A stretch of 64,000 nucleotides of DNA from Mesodorylaimus sp. YZB2_4 (GCA_030248295.1 JASANH010001518.1:248001-312000); one strand, 5' to 3'. Counted from the stretch's first letter, positions 1 to 13,000 are shown. The notes: generated by a model from the sequence alone, not told the origin. Numbers and translations: made by a program.

Positions 1-96
1 TCGGAGACAGTCGATGTCACAGGAAGCGTGCAGCACGGACAAAACCTAAAACATGTGATACTTAAAATTAATGCTGGCTCTGCCCACAAACTTAAC

Positions 97-3000
97 TTAC
101 TCTCGCGCATCGATTCGAACAGCCTGACACTTCGAACCGTCATCTCCATTCGAACACACATCACTGAGATTGAAAACGTCACGAGCGATTAGCTCAAGCA
201 CCTAAAAACCCAAGTAATATTCTGTATGCTAAGTGACAAAATGAGACAGCACAACCACCAACCTTAGCACTCATCGACCAGCCATTCGTTGCTGAGCTGA
301 TAAATCGATAGAAAGAACCACTCAGTTCGTCCCCCAGTTCCGGTGCCACATTCAATAATATCTCCGCCACTGCATCCACACCAATTACTTTGGTACCGAC
401 AGACAACAGGACGTCCAGAGGAACAGCAGTCAACCACCGCCACTTATCCTCGTTGCTGCGATCGAGACCCTCATCGCCATTGTAGACACTTTCGTACAAT
501 GGATTGTAGTACATACTGACCGCCATAGCAATTTCATCCTCCCGTCCTGGTCCAATCTCCAGTTGAGATGGCACTCCAGTCGACTGCTCAGCATCAGCAC
601 TTCCTTCCATCCCGGCATTCGTACCAGAGCTCGATCCGATCTGCGTCGACTTTGACTCATCGGCAACCTGTTCTTTTCTGGATCGCCCAAACACGCGGGC
701 TAACGTGACACGGGGAATATTACCAAGCAAGGATACGACAGCATCTTGCGCTTCCGTACTCTTCGCACATTCGACGCCCGCTTTCAGATCATGACGATAA
801 AACCATGAGGAATATAACTGACCGCAGTCCAAGCAAAGCCCGCTGGTTGATGGCGATTCAACCTTCCGTTTCGCCCACTCGAACACCAATTCGATCCAAG
901 ATTCTTGATTTACAGGAACACCGCCTGGGAAGACCAGATGAAACCGTAGCCGCCAAGTATGGACACGGTCGGCTTGGTTAGGGGGGTTTTTGGAGGGGGG
1001 CAGGAGAGATGGCTAAGATGAATGCTGGCCGCGTGCGCAAGGGGTGGGCTGCGGAGGCGAAACTCTTAGAAATTACTGCTTTACAATGCGCCTTTTGCGC
1101 ATTTTCCTGTTGTGAAGGCTATGCTTCAACATTTTATATCCTTCTGTATTTCCTTGACTTGAATACCCTTCTTAAAAGTGTTTGACTGATTGCGAGAATA
1201 GAAAGCAACGCATTGGTTCTTTGACTTATTATCATAGCGTTGTTTTCTGATTATTGAGAGCTGACTAAGAAGCACAGCACAGCACATTTAAATCCAAGCG
1301 TGATTAAAAGATCTTGTTTGGCTCCGAATAGACGTTTGGGATATCGTGATCGTCACTGTATTAATCAAGAACATCACGAGGCAGTTTCTTTCGCCTTATA
1401 TAGCCCACGCTAAGGGGAATTTTATTTCATCAGTATTTACAATTAGATAAATCAAATGTGGCGGCGGCCCGGGCCGGCCAGGCTAGCAAGGCTGCTGGCT
1501 ATCCGGTTAGGTCAGGCTAGGAACTTGGTGAGTCAAGCTTGAGAATATATACTGAATTGTACTTAGGGAGAAGAAAAAAGCGGAACTAGCCCAGCCCAGG
1601 CTAGGCTAGCTTTCCTGTGCAATGACAACGGCAAGCCTGATCTGACTGCGTATGAGACAGGTCAGGCCAGGTCAGGTTTGGGTCGAGTCGAGTGAGTGAG
1701 TTGTATGACTGTTTACATACAGTACTGAAGGCTGGCTGGACAATTGGCCCGTGCTTGGAGGCCAGGGCTTGGTCAGTCAGGTCAGGACTTGGTCCAGCCT
1801 AGATAGAGTTTGATCGCGCTTGCTTTCTTCCTGCTGGACCTAGGGGGGGGGGGGGGGGGAAGGGTTTCAATGTCCTGGCCGGCCCAACGGGGGGCCCTGG
1901 GGGGCCGGCCTGGACCACCCCCTTGCCCATACTTGACCGTAGCTCAACACAAATGCGTCCGTAGACTCCTCTCATGCATCTTACCTTCTCCGTAACTATC
2001 TAACGTCAATCCCAGTTTCGTCACGAGGGGACCGATAGTCAAAAGATATCGCCAAGTGCTGAAACAAATACCCCTGATCCTTTTCTTGTAAAGAACAAGC
2101 ATTTTCTTACTTGTGCAGTCCGCAAAATTCGCATCGCAGTCGACTTGGTTCACTTGACGTTTCTCTGGACGGTTGAAAAGTAACTTCCACACGTGATCGA
2201 TTGTTCTTTACATTCACAGATGAAGCATCCGCTGAAGTTCCAGCCGACTCAGGAGCACCTTGCACATAACCATTCACCAGTTTATTCGCTTTTTTCGAAC
2301 GTTTCACCCGGCCACTAGCTGTTGAACGAGCCACACGTTGAACAACTGGCGTTTCAGCCAACACTTTTGCATCCGTCGGTTCTCCTGAGTAGTAATTCAA
2401 TTCCTGATCGGGTATAAATTGCTCAAATACAACATCCGGTCCAGGTTTTCTTTCCACTTCCGCTTCGCCATTTTCGTCTTGCGCATCATCATCATTGTCG
2501 TAAAATCCGTTGGATTCATTAACCAGAAAAGTTGGATCACCAAAATCTGGGCCCAAGCTCAGTAAACTCATTTTCTGCACCGCTTCCATCAGATATTTTC
2601 CACCAGTCTTTAACGTTTCCTTCAATGCAGCTGGCGTAATCGCAAGCGGATCGTCAATCACTAGCGTACTTCCAATGAAAATATGATTTCCGTTTGTCTT
2701 TTGACCAGCAGTTGGACAAGCTGAATCAAATCGGTTGACCCTGTGTCGCTGGGAATAGCCAATAGGCTCACGATTTTCTTGCGAGTACGACTGCGACATT
2801 GTGACACGCCCACTTTGACCGTGTTGGTCGTCAATTTCGTTGTCATTGTATTCTTCGTATCGAGTATCTTCCATCATCGCCACCAACGATTCCTCGCTTC
2901 TGCTAACGCCCATGCCGCAATCCACGATAACACGGGAAGTTGAGCCGCCAATGACGTCACTAGTTGTGACACCTTCGCCGTACGTAGCGGAAATTTCTCG

Positions 3001-5482
3001 ACTCACACTTTCCAGGTCCCCATCCAGCGGAACGTCCACAAATGTTTCTCCATTTCCAACGCTGCCAGGAGCGATGGATATATTCTTTACTGACGGCGTA
3101 CTCTTGCTCCTTCGAGTCAAAGAGCTGTACGGTGATCGAGACGTCGTACGATCCCGACTACTTCGTTCGCCGCGGCGATTAGGTGGCATTCGAAACGTAA
3201 AATCATCTTCGTAGCCGCTATTTTCCATGCCTTTTACGACTTTATGTATGCCCGATGCTAATCTGGCCACTTGAGGAACACGACTAATTTTTCCGACATC
3301 TTAAATGACTTCCATAAAGAAGTAAAACCTTCCACATTATAGCCCAAGCTACATACCCGGCATTTTGCTGGCTGACTCCAAGATTATAACATCGAGTTTG
3401 TGGGCCAGCACCACAGCTTCTGGCAAACCGTCGAGATGTGATCGGATGTCGCGCAGCACATCAATTCGAAATCGACAACTAAAAGTTCGAGTTGGTTCGA
3501 AACATGGAAGCAGCTTTTTCCATTAGAAAACAGGCATTATTTTCTGCGCCTTTTTTTCAGAGTATGTGTGAAAATAAAACTAGGCGCTTACTTTTTTTCT
3601 GCTTCATAAACAGCACAGACGACTTGCGCAGCTGCGTTGAAACGTTCCCGAAACAGCAACTTCTCAATTGCTTTCTCCAGCGGAAATAATGTGACTTTTC
3701 GTAAATACCCGTCCACAGTAAGCAGAAAAACATCATTGGCACAGACGTGAAATTGCGCAATATCTAAATGAAGAAGTCCGATTTGGAAAAAGCGGTGATA
3801 GGAATAAAAATGCGTACCTTCGCCGACATCGGCAACCAAGACCAATTTTCCACGTTTAGGATCGACTAATGTCAATGTTCGCCCACCCGCACTGAGGATA
3901 AACTCACTGAAATGTCACGAGAACCCAGAGCTGCCAAAAACTGTAACTATACAAGCATGAAACGTACCCGACGACGTTTACGGTACCAAATGCAACTGAT
4001 GCCGCACTAGCCACCGTCTTGACGCTAAACTCTCTAAAATTCGACACATCTGGAAGCGTGCCAGCATAAAACAATGACCGCCTCCTCACCTGAATCCCGC
4101 AACACTCCAAACATCTTTGACAGAGCCGAACTGATGAGTACTGTACACTTTGCCTTGACTATCCACCTCCCATAACCGACCTCCGGGACGTGCGCAAAAT
4201 ATTTGAGCCGTGTAATTATTGACAGCCATGGCACTGTCCATCGACATCGCAGGATCATTGGCAAAATGTTTCTCGCCATTGGTAAAAAAGCAAGCACCAT
4301 AGACGCCGTTGCGCAGTTTCGATCCGATCTGAGACGTTGCTTGCCTGAACATGGGATCGCATTGAACACAATTCAGGGGGAAAAGAAGGAGCTTCGTCTT
4401 ACCTGGCCAAATTATGCAAATAACAGCGAGAAAGCGAAGATATCAAAAGTTGCGAGTGAAAATGATCGATTTGAACTATTCGGCTATCAAGTCGCAATAT
4501 CAATTCACAGGGTGATCGCAACAAAAGCTTGCTCTGCAAGAGAAGCAAACAACAACGTGAAAAAACATGGAAATCACTACCGAAAACTTACTGATAGTTT
4601 ACTGCACGAAACACGACCAAGACTGTCGCCGGAAAATAAGCGGGATCCGTTGAGCGAAAAACGAAAGCACGTAACCTCAGATCCCATGTGAAGCACGCTA
4701 GTCAAAATCATGGTCGAATGATTCCGAGCGATGTTTAGCACGCATATAAATCCCCGACTGCAAACGGAATAAAACAGAATTTTAATGACTCACAAAACGG
4801 TACGTACGAAATAAGTTTTACCTGGTAGCTACGGCAACAGATTTCTCATCAGGTGATATTTCAATTAAAGTTATAGCACCTTCCTAAAAAGAGACCCGTA
4901 GTCTCGCCTTGATTTGTTTTGTACTTTGGAAAGTGGTCAGCGTAAAACTGCCTCGCGAACTCAGTTCGATATTGGCCCAGCAATTGCTATGCCAAAGAAT
5001 AAATATGACGTACCTGACATGGTATCACTTGTACTGGCACGTTGCACAAACTCTTCCGGTTCTTGGCCGCATAACGCGAGAATAAATAGACAGTACCACT
5101 GGAGGAGCCAACTGCCAAAATGTGCGGCGACGCACAAACACAGGTGTACTAAAAGGAGACGTTACATGCAAAGCAAGTAAATTGTTTCTTATTGATACAA
5201 TAATACAACTGAAGCTTTGAATATGCAAGGTACTCGACCAGACCAGCGGGCAGCGACTGGTCATTTAAGAATGCCCCCTGAATCTGGAGCACATTTAGAC
5301 CTAAGAACACTTTGCACACGAAGCCTACACGTTAGAAAGTTTATACAGTGTAGGCTCAATCTAAAATTTACCTTAATTCGAGAGGAAGCCGTAGTTGGAA
5401 AACTTAGCTCAGCCAGAGAAGTCAGTTCCACAAATAAATGGGATGGAACCGAATCTCCTCGCTCTTCTTTATTCATCGCCAT
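97..5482 (-). CDS. HPS5: HPS5 (BLOC-2 subunit) homologue
   Basis: BLOC-2 subunit 5 acts in endosome-to-lysosome-related-organelle trafficking. Exons read in phase: 5482-5372, 5148-5014, 4883-4822, 4757-4592, 4533-4403, 4344-4090, 4033-3968, 3906-3818, 3763-3592, 3478-3357, 3299-2111, then 924-263 and 201-97. The first ten encode a WD/beta-propeller region closely resembling human HPS5, with segments such as ILAVGSSSGTVYLFSR, VYGACFF, CARPGGRLWEVDSQGKVYS and NDVFLLTVDGYLRKVTL. The 1.2-kb exon is a low-complexity acidic/serine-rich linker, and the 924-263 exon carries the HPS5-like C-terminal helices (GGVPVNQESWIELVFEWAK). Readable length is about 1,090 aa; human HPS5 is about 1,130. The phase at 2111 does not match that at 924, so at least one exon in the repeat-bearing intron is unresolved. 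The stop at 97-99 overlaps a consensus GTAAGT donor, so the gene may continue left of the window. Start is ATG 5482 or the ATG two codons on. Confidence 0.85.
954..1935. mobile_element. TIR-bounded non-autonomous element, copy 1 (MITE-like), interrupted
   Basis: Left end CAAGTATGGACACGG at 954 and right end CCTTGCCCATACTTG ending at 1935 form an imperfect inverted repeat. Internal sequence from about 1630 to 1935 matches copy 2 at 25158-25520, including the GGTCAGGCCAGGTCAGG block and the stretch GTATGACTGTTTACATACAG. About 600 bp at roughly 1012-1630 has no counterpart in copy 2, suggesting a nested insertion here or a deletion there. A G homopolymer lies at about 1843-1859. No protein of transposase length is encoded. 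The element sits in an HPS5 intron. Confidence 0.65.
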
Positions 5483-5776
5483 GTTCACTTTGAGAACACA
5501 CTTCGCAGGCTCGGCGCCAATCGAAGACGCCGTAAAGTTCTGCAAGTGCAGACAAGATGCGGAAGGAAGTCCCCGAACGAAAAAACAATACAATGCGCAC
5601 ACGTGCTAAGGTCTATTAATTTCTTGCTGCTTATGACATTTGGCGGCAATATAAAATTGGAACAATAGAGCAGAGATTTCGAAATTTTTAAATCAACCGC
5701 ATAAAAACATTATTAATTTTTTCTGAAGTCAAGGAATATCGTTAAAATAGATCTCCGGTAGCAGGAATTTCAGTCA

Positions 5777-6340
5777 CTATTTGCATGTAATAACGCACAT
5801 CATCAAAAAAGCAGAAATTACCAGAACTGCCACCAATAACAAAGCAACATCGATTTCCTTTTCTTCTTGCTCTGCTTCGATGGACTCGTAATGAGAATTG
5901 AGAACTAGACTTTGCACAGTAGTCTCCGCATTCAAACCATGCCAAAATTTATGTCGCTCGGTATTGATCGTTTGCACGGGAGTGATCGATATTTGGAATT
6001 TGCCACGCAATCCATCCGACAATCGTATCGGTTTTTGCACTTTCCACAAAATCATCGATTCGATCGATTCGTCACGTTGCAGAAAGCCGCAACTCGGAGC
6101 AATCGCTTGCGACTGAGTCTTCTGATCTGACTGAATTCGGAAACTGATCTGATGATCGCTCACGTTTGTGATGCAAAGTGTGGCCATGGCCGAATCCACG
6201 TCGACACTATGAAATACTAACTCATCACCCGGGTCCACATTCGCGAAATGTAGGGACTGGTTGGTCGATTCGTGCAAAACGGGCTGAACTGCAGGAATGC
6301 TAGTCGTATCCGTCATAGCGGGCTTGATCAACGCAGACAT
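5777..6340 (-). CDS. MSP-domain protein with C-terminal membrane anchor
   Basis: A single open exon encodes about 187 aa from ATG 6340. Residues about 30-125 form a major sperm protein (MSP/VAP-like) beta-sandwich: an FANVDPGDELVFHS strand, then CITNVSDHQISFRIQSD where VAP/MOSPD proteins have LTNVT...FKVRTT. A charged linker (EAEQEEKEIDV) leads to a hydrophobic C-terminal helix (VALLLVAVLVISAFLMMCV) ending only a few residues before the stop, as in tail-anchored ER proteins. MSP domains of VAP/MOSPD2 bind FFAT motifs at membrane contacts; that role is inferred here. The open frame continues upstream of ATG 6340 to a possible acceptor (CCGGTAG) near 6373, so an upstream exon may exist. It is on the same strand as HPS5, ending 294 bp before that gene's start. 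Confidence 0.75.
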   Translation of the reverse strand: MSALIKPAMTDTTSIPAVQPVLHESTNQSLHFANVDPGDELVFHSVDVDSAMATLCITNVSDHQISFRIQSDQKTQSQAIAPSCGFLQRDESIESMILWKVQKPIRLSDGLRGKFQISITPVQTINTERHKFWHGLNAETTVQSLVLNSHYESIEAEQEEKEIDVALLLVAVLVISAFLMMCVITCK

Positions 6341-8420
6341 GAGCGATTTTGAGACACGATAACGCCGATACACTACCGGCCACTTTCGGAGACGCTGAGC
6401 TTGTCGAAACCTCTCACATCAGCAGAATGCACGTCCGATTTTTACACTGCATCTTCTCCACGGCTGCAGTATGGAACCCCGCTCTCAAATATTGTAAAGC
6501 ATGGAAAACAAGCGTGATCGGGGCGTAACTATCAAAGTGCTCGCTCGTATGCCCAGGTCGGACTCCTCTCGGATCCCGGATCCTATTGCTCCTCATCCCA
6601 TATCCTCAGGCTTATAACTGTCCTGTGAAATATGAGTAACTAAATCATAAAACACATTTTGAGGACCCATTTCACAGTTTCGCCTCACATGTTAGCACTG
6701 ACAAAAGTGCCTACTTACTGGCATGGAGACCTAATAAGAGGTACTTTTGTACAGCAGCATAGACGCTCCGACATAGACGCATAGACGTCCGAAATCCTGC
6801 GAGCCCCTCGTTTTTATCCCTGGCTCAGGCACCTTTCAAATCAAAACTATAGCGCCAAAATGGGATTTATAACACAATGGGCAAAATTTGTAGCGATGAC
6901 ACCCTTTCGATCGCCAGTTCCCCTCGTCATTCGGGGCGCAATAAGATTCTACTGTAAGACGCGTCTTACGCCCGACAGGACAGGTCATTTCAGCCTTCAT
7001 TGCAGAAGCGAATCCCACAGCACCTTACGACATCTGACTTATGAGCATTCTTTTCTCTCATTATGGCCAGAAAATCGATAATGGAAGAATCGCTATTTCA
7101 CTCTCGAAGTAGAGAGACGGTGACTGGTCTCCGAGCGTCCAATATTTTGGCGCAAGATTTAAAACACTAAACGCGAAGCTGGTTTATGGCGTGATGTAAA
7201 GACCGATATGCAGTGCGATCTAGTCGTCTCTATTTTGCTCCATCACACGAAACCGAAACAAGACAGCAAAGCAGAAAAGCAATTCTGAAACAAGCCTAGT
7301 CCAATGCAAAAGCAGCTTAAAATACATATAAGCAACAAATAACACAGCACTTACCATGACCCATACAATAAATATGACACCGTAAATGTGGCTTTTGTCC
7401 CCGCACAAAGGTCCCCCCCCCCCCCCCCCCATTGTCGGACATGGAGGGTGGTGATGACGACTTATCCATTCCAGGATAAGTAGAAAAGGACTGATGCTGC
7501 GAAGGAAAAACTGATGGAGAGTTTATTTGCTAGAACGTTGAGCAAAATGTTAAAAAAGAAGTTTCTGCGTAAAAAGTGGATTGCGACAATGAGTTCCGCT
7601 CTGGACAGGGTTTGAGACAATATTCCTCAAGGGTCAAAAACGAACACTTGCGGTGATATACCTAACACAGCATGCAAACATCAGTGGAATAGAGTCGAAC
7701 ACGACGCCCCTTATCAGGAAAATGGTATTGTAACAAACAAATAACAATTCAAACCTGGACTAACGGGCATCAAGGTCCAAGATGCAACAAGAACTAGCGT
7801 ATCCTGCGTGCACACATACTTCTCTATCGTCAGTCATCTCATCTCTCCAATCTATTGTACCTAAGGATAAGCCACTTACAAGACGCCCATTCTCATCCCG
7901 ACCACTACCCCACATATGCCTAGGTTGAAACAGAAAGCGAAAGAAGACGGTTCCGCAATTCATTCATTACGGATATTCAGGGAGTCATTAACGGAAAGTA
8001 ATTTGAGCACTTAAAAAATGAGATAGGCGAATAGGTACTCGGGGCGCATGTGTCAAATACAGAGTCGCCACACATACAGATATAGTCCTTCCTGCAAACA
8101 GTAAGCCACCTCGTATGTACATACCTGAAATCAACATACATTAGACAGGAATTTACATGCAATTCTTGGCCTAGGCATATCACCCACGACAGTGACATAG
8201 TCAACGATCATTGAGTCATAAACACGATTGACACTGGCGAAGTTGAGTCGCAGTCAATTTTGGTTTATAGAATCTCAGTGACTTCCCTCCACACTCAACA
8301 AAAAGACGGCGAAACCATGGTCTCTCCTCGACCGCTCCCAACCGGACTTGAAATTCACCAGTCATTTACGAACACGCAAACAAGTAAGCCGAAGGGATAA
8401 ATCGCGAATTCAACTAGTTC
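6341..8420. other. Intergenic stretch without a convincing gene
   Basis: No ORF here has recognisable domain content or a consistent splice chain. A C homopolymer of about 18 nt at roughly 7412-7430 is the only striking feature. An upstream exon of the MSP-domain gene could lie at 6414-6596, where a minus-strand frame is open, but nothing recognisable is encoded. Confidence 0.5.
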
Positions 8421-9028
8421 CTATTTCGCCGTCGGATCTGTCACGGACCCCGACTTGATGACGATGCTGGAGATGCCGGAGATGTTGGCCTGGCCGTTGT
8501 GGCAGGCGTTGTTGGGGTCTAAAATGGCAATAACAGCGTGGTCATATATTGAGCCTAGCCATCATAGGTACATTAGCCGACCCTGTGTCTCTTCAAATGC
8601 GAACCTGCGTGTGACGCACCCAGAGATATTCCTCGCTGTTAGTGCGCTGTCTCAATGCTATTTGCAAATTTGCAATTGAGCCCTTGCCAAATATATTTAA
8701 CATGAGCCCTGCGTGTCCAGAAGACCAGTCACTTCCTGTAGCCCACATATTAATCTTAGCCCACTGACGTAGGCAACTCACTTCCGCACTAACTCTAGAA
8801 GCCCAATTCGTGTACAGTTGCAAGAAGTTTTATTTGCACCAACTAACATTCATTCATTCTTGTCCGATGACATTGCAGCTGCCTGAGCGCTGACGGCATT
8901 GGCTCGTAAAGAGGCTTACTGCTGCCAGGCGGCGCCAGTTGAGGATCTACTCGACTCGGATCAAACTGACTAGCCGGCAACGCGTGGGAAAGATGTTTCC
9001 GCTCTTTCGATGACCGCCACTCTGCCAT
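8421..9028 (-). CDS. Candidate two-exon 3' end of an unidentified gene
   Basis: The minus-strand exon 9028-8920 begins at an ATG (MAEWRSSKERKHLSHALPA...) and ends at a good donor (GCA|GTAAGC). Exon 8518-8421 begins after TTTTAG and joins in phase, reading NPNNACHNGQANISG...SVTDPTAK and stopping at 8421-8423. The joined frame gives 69 aa if ATG 9028 is the start. An acceptor-like GGGAG just before the ATG means it may instead be the end of a longer transcript that includes the exons near 9.1-9.3 and 9.9-10.06 kb. No domain is recognised. Confidence 0.4.
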
Positions 9029-9074
9029 TCTCCCAAAGCCCCTCGCGTCGATGACTCACTTGTAAGAGCGGCCC

Positions 9075-9311
9075 TCAATTCAAGTTTACAGACTCTCCGA
9101 ATTTATGCGTGTTATGTAGCCAATGAGTGGCCAACTGGCGGATGAATGCGTCGTGTTCGTGGCTGCGAGTTCGTTCATAGAATTTTCCAGCGTAACCACG
9201 ACGCGGGTGTTCTTGAGTGGGAAATTGCTGCCCACGTTCATTCCTGGATTTGAACTCAATCACCCTTGGCCAGCCCCTCCCCTTTTCTAATCGAATATGT
9301 ATACAAAACAA
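9075..9311 (-). CDS. Possible unassigned exon
   Basis: This open minus frame has protein-like composition (GYAGKFYERTRSHEHDAF, ATHWLHNTHKFGES) and ends in TGA at 9075. A TTAG acceptor-like site lies inside its 5' part. The phase relation to flanking candidate exons could not be made consistent, so it is listed only as a possible exon of the gene ending at 8421. No family is recognised. Confidence 0.25.
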   Translation of the reverse strand: MFCIHIRLEKGRGWPRVIEFKSRNERGQQFPTQEHPRRGYAGKFYERTRSHEHDAFIRQLATHWLHNTHKFGESVNLN

Positions 9312-9880
9312 GGTCTACATTTTTTCGAATCCTCACCCGCCGCGGGAACGACTTGGTAATGGATCACCTCGAAGCATTCCTACTGCGCCAACTTTTATTC
9401 ACCTGACACAGCTGCCGACGGGAAATGGGAAGTATCCGTGGGAGAAATGGACACATTCGACCCGGCCTGGCGTCATTCATAAATACGGGGTAGTAAACGA
9501 AATACAAAACCTATTTACGAGCACAATGCGTTCCACATTCGCGCGTCATCAAAGGCGTGAAACACGGGTTCAAAACGGATTACAGATTCTTATACAACTA
9601 TACAAACACTGGAATGCAAGGAACGTGCCCAAAATGACACTTATAAAAGTCAAATACCTAAAACCCCCAAAGGATGCTTTATGAGAGAAAACGATTTTGA
9701 CAGGTTCGTGAAGCGGGCGATGTCATGAGGCTGAGTCATACTTGGACACCCATGCATTGTGACTTTGGGTTAGTCAGCTGTAGTTAGCTCTATTCAAACC
9801 CACTCCAGTTTGTACTCATCCAAAGCCTTTCCGATTCCGCCCCACTTTCACGATGACTAAAATGCATCAGCAGTACTTAC

Positions 9881-10061
9881 CAAAGTCCTATCTGGAGGAG
9901 ATGTAGGTGGTGCTGGCACGGTCGACGCTGCGGCTGCTTGTCCTGCACTCTCCTCCACGTTTTCGAGTCGCTCTTGGGCTGCTTGCAATTCCTGTTGCAG
10001 CCTTTGGTGTTCGAGCTGAGCCCGAGACAGATCGAATTCCAAGCGGCCTTGTCCAACCAAA
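9881..10061 (-). CDS. Isolated coiled-coil exon, gene unidentified
   Basis: This 181-nt minus-strand exon is bounded by GGAACAG at its 5' side and TTG|GTAAGTACT at its 3' side. The frame encodes a short heptad-rich segment (LSRAQLEHQRLQQELQAAQ, RLENVEES) followed by an Ala/Pro/Thr tail (VPAPPTSPPDRTL). Splice signals and composition argue for a real exon, but upstream exons were not found and the family is unknown. It may belong with the 8.4-9.3 kb exons on the same strand. Confidence 0.4.
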
Positions 10062-13000
10062 CTGTTCCGATCTAGCCACCCTCGCCATCGGACGCATACA
10101 CCATTGAGGATGAAGTGGCTGCAAATGTGAATCTAAATGCAAAGCACGTGTTGACGAAGGCTCATCCTGCCTAAGCTGGTCGTTGCCGGACTGCCAACTA
10201 CCCAATGTATGGATATGTCTCTTGCCAAGATGGTCCCCGGGTATTACTGAGCGATATGTGCTGCCTTTGCGATAATTATACCTGCAGCACCCCATGCATG
10301 GCAGAACAGCCAGCGCCAACGCAATTTCTAATCAATCCTCTGTGCAAGCAGAGAGACAAGCAAACACGGCTTTCTCTTATTGCTGTCGGGCCTTACCAAG
10401 GCAACTGCAGACACTATCCGTATGCAGAGTACGCTCAGATCAAAGCCGAACACTATCCCCCTTTCATCACAGGATGTACCTGCAGACCTCTCGTTAATAA
10501 TTCACCACTCCTTACTTTAGGTGCTCTCGATAATATGGTATGTACCGGCCAGTACCTCCCTCTAATACAATGCGAGTTGAAGCCTTCGACTGCATTACCC
10601 GACCCGCTCATCCGAACGGCTAAATAGAGTGATTATGGTACTAATCAGGGTCTAATTAGGCAAGTGGCTAAGTGCATATCGCAACATAATTAAAAGTTCC
10701 TAATCAGAAGAACTAAGCAATTGATATGAAGCGCGAGGAAATAATGATGAGAGGCAAAATAATTGGGAGCCACTGGTCAACACGAAACCTAATCCTAATA
10801 TCCAGTTAATACGGAAAACTGCACCGAGCACGAGTGGACTTAATAAGCCTCTCACATGCACTGGCAGTCGATCTCCGTAATAAGGTGCCTCGTCCGCAAG
10901 AATGGCCAGAGCGCGAATCATACTCTATGACTTTCTACCTCTGTCATATCATTCGGAATCTATTAACATTGATTCAACGTTTTCTGGGGCTGTCAGGCCG
11001 CGAAGGACAAGATGTGGCAACTATTGATAAGCCAGATTCCCTCAACTAGCTGTCATGTTGACCAGCGCTGACTGATATCGAGAGACCAATGAGAGGTACG
11101 ACGTACGGCAAGGGCGTGGTCGTCGTCATCCGCATTACTTTCTATAGTAGAGCCGCAACCGCAATGCATGACGCCAGAAGTACGTCTACGCATTTGCGGT
11201 GTGTACTGCAGAAGCGATGGGGACGCCAATAGCGTCGCCATGGCGATAACGGGTTCGTAGTCTCTCTATTTCAATTAGACTGCCCTAGTCGCCCCAAGCT
11301 ATTATCACCCCGCATAATGGAAGCCATACAAACGAGTTCGAATATACGCTGTTACTTCCTAGCTAACTCTTCACCATTCAGATCCCCTCACGAACACCGA
11401 CGAGCCTATTGTACACACACTGATAAGGTTCAGCTAGGGTCAGTGAAGTTCTGGACACCTATCAGTCCAACCTGCGCTCACAGGCAGAGCGACCGAAGGA
11501 TGATCCTACTCAAGGAACAGACTCCCTAAAAGCTTGTCACTCACCTTTGGCGGATCCGAGACCATATCCAGAAAATCTGAAGTCATTCCTGGCGTCTGAG
11601 AAGGAGCAACATGCAATTCTAAATTGAAGCCGCTAGGTATGAAGGCCTGGAAAGAAATGAAACGCGGATCAAGGGTGATATTGGCCGGTGGTAGGGCAAG
11701 TTACAATTTCCAACTTTCCATTTTGACAATCCAGAAGAAATCTGGCTCGTCTCTCGCTTTCGGCCCCAATTGGACAGCCGATATACCGCACCTGAAAGTC
11801 ACAGGGTACACGCGGACAGGGGGTCGCTACGCCCAAACATGGCTGCTTACTTCACAGAGACGACTGAACCTGACGAACAGCTCGTCGGTGTCGAACTTGT
11901 GCCGTTGATCCGCCACCACCCTTGGCATCATCAAAAGATAGATGAGACGGTGACCGTCGATGAGCATGTCCGTATGCCTAAAAGGCGACCATAACATTCA
12001 CCGACCGCCCGTGCCAAGGCTAGAGGCCGAGAGTGTCTAACTTCCGTCTATTGCCACACACGCCCATTACTCATCGTCATCCGCTACGTCAGGTGTACGC
12101 TCACTGGAAGTTTCCCATTCCAATCGCTCCAAAAAAGGTAAGTTGCCGGTCAACAAAACTAATGCCGCTAATAAGTGTTCGCGCCCTTCCCATCTTTCGA
12201 GGAGGCGACTCAATGACTCTACCTCGTGGGCGGGCTCACTGGGCACCTATATCCGATTGGTTGCCACTACTCGCTTGAATGAAACGACGACTGGTAAATG
12301 TACATTTGCTCCGCGCGTGACGAACCCAGCCGGAATGCTTACGTTTATGTGGCCAAGTCTACATAGGTGTTGGAGCGTACAAGCCATCCGCATCAACACC
12401 GCCCACCCACCCACCCAGCTAGCAGTCCTACTTGCACCCGTTCTGCCGCGGGAGCCAACTTCTAAGGCTTATATGGACAGGGCACAACATGGTCGCATAA
12501 GGCAATGTGTCCACTCCTACTCGACGCACTTGCCAGTCGACGTCAACATGGTTTGCAAGAGACACGAGGACAGAGACGGCTTTGCAGAACATTTGAGAGA
12601 GACTGTCGCTAATGAAACCTATCGCAGCAGTCTCTGGCGCTGGCCTCAGAACAAACCAGTTTATACCGCTGCAAACCAGGCGCCAACGTCGATAAATGCC
12701 GGTGCATTTTATAAAATGAATGCCAGGTCGCGTATTGCATGGCAACCTGGAAAGACTATACTCCCTGAAGCACACTATAATGCACTGATCGTAGGCGGAC
12801 AAAGCGTGACAGCGGGCATTGTCGACAGTTAGGTACACCCACTACAGAACATGCCTAGCACCTGTCTGCCGCCAGAGAAAGGGACCGCACAGCCTATCTA
12901 GTCATATCACAACCTGACATCGGTTAGGGGCCCGAATGGTACTGTGCCACACGACCCTTGCCCCAACTGGTCTAACCTAGCCAGTCCCATTAGCTGATCT

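Noticed and set aside
1810..1995. 61-codon ORF with poly-Gly
   Set aside because: Created by the G homopolymer inside the TIR element.
4203..4691. 162-codon plus-strand ORF
   Set aside because: Antisense to three well-supported HPS5 exons; a shadow frame.
6414..6596. Upstream exon of the MSP-domain gene (CRAL-TRIO region as in MOSPD2)
   Set aside because: The frame is open but shows no CRAL-TRIO motif, so a MOSPD2 assignment is not supported.
10205..10627. 140-codon plus-strand ORF
   Set aside because: Cys-rich at first sight, but spacing is irregular and no family fits; no splice signals support it.
12143..12832. 229-codon plus-strand ORF
   Set aside because: Long, but its translation looks random: no domain, signal peptide, bias or splice partner, and the minus strand has an overlapping ORF as well. 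A chance ORF in moderately GC DNA is likelier.
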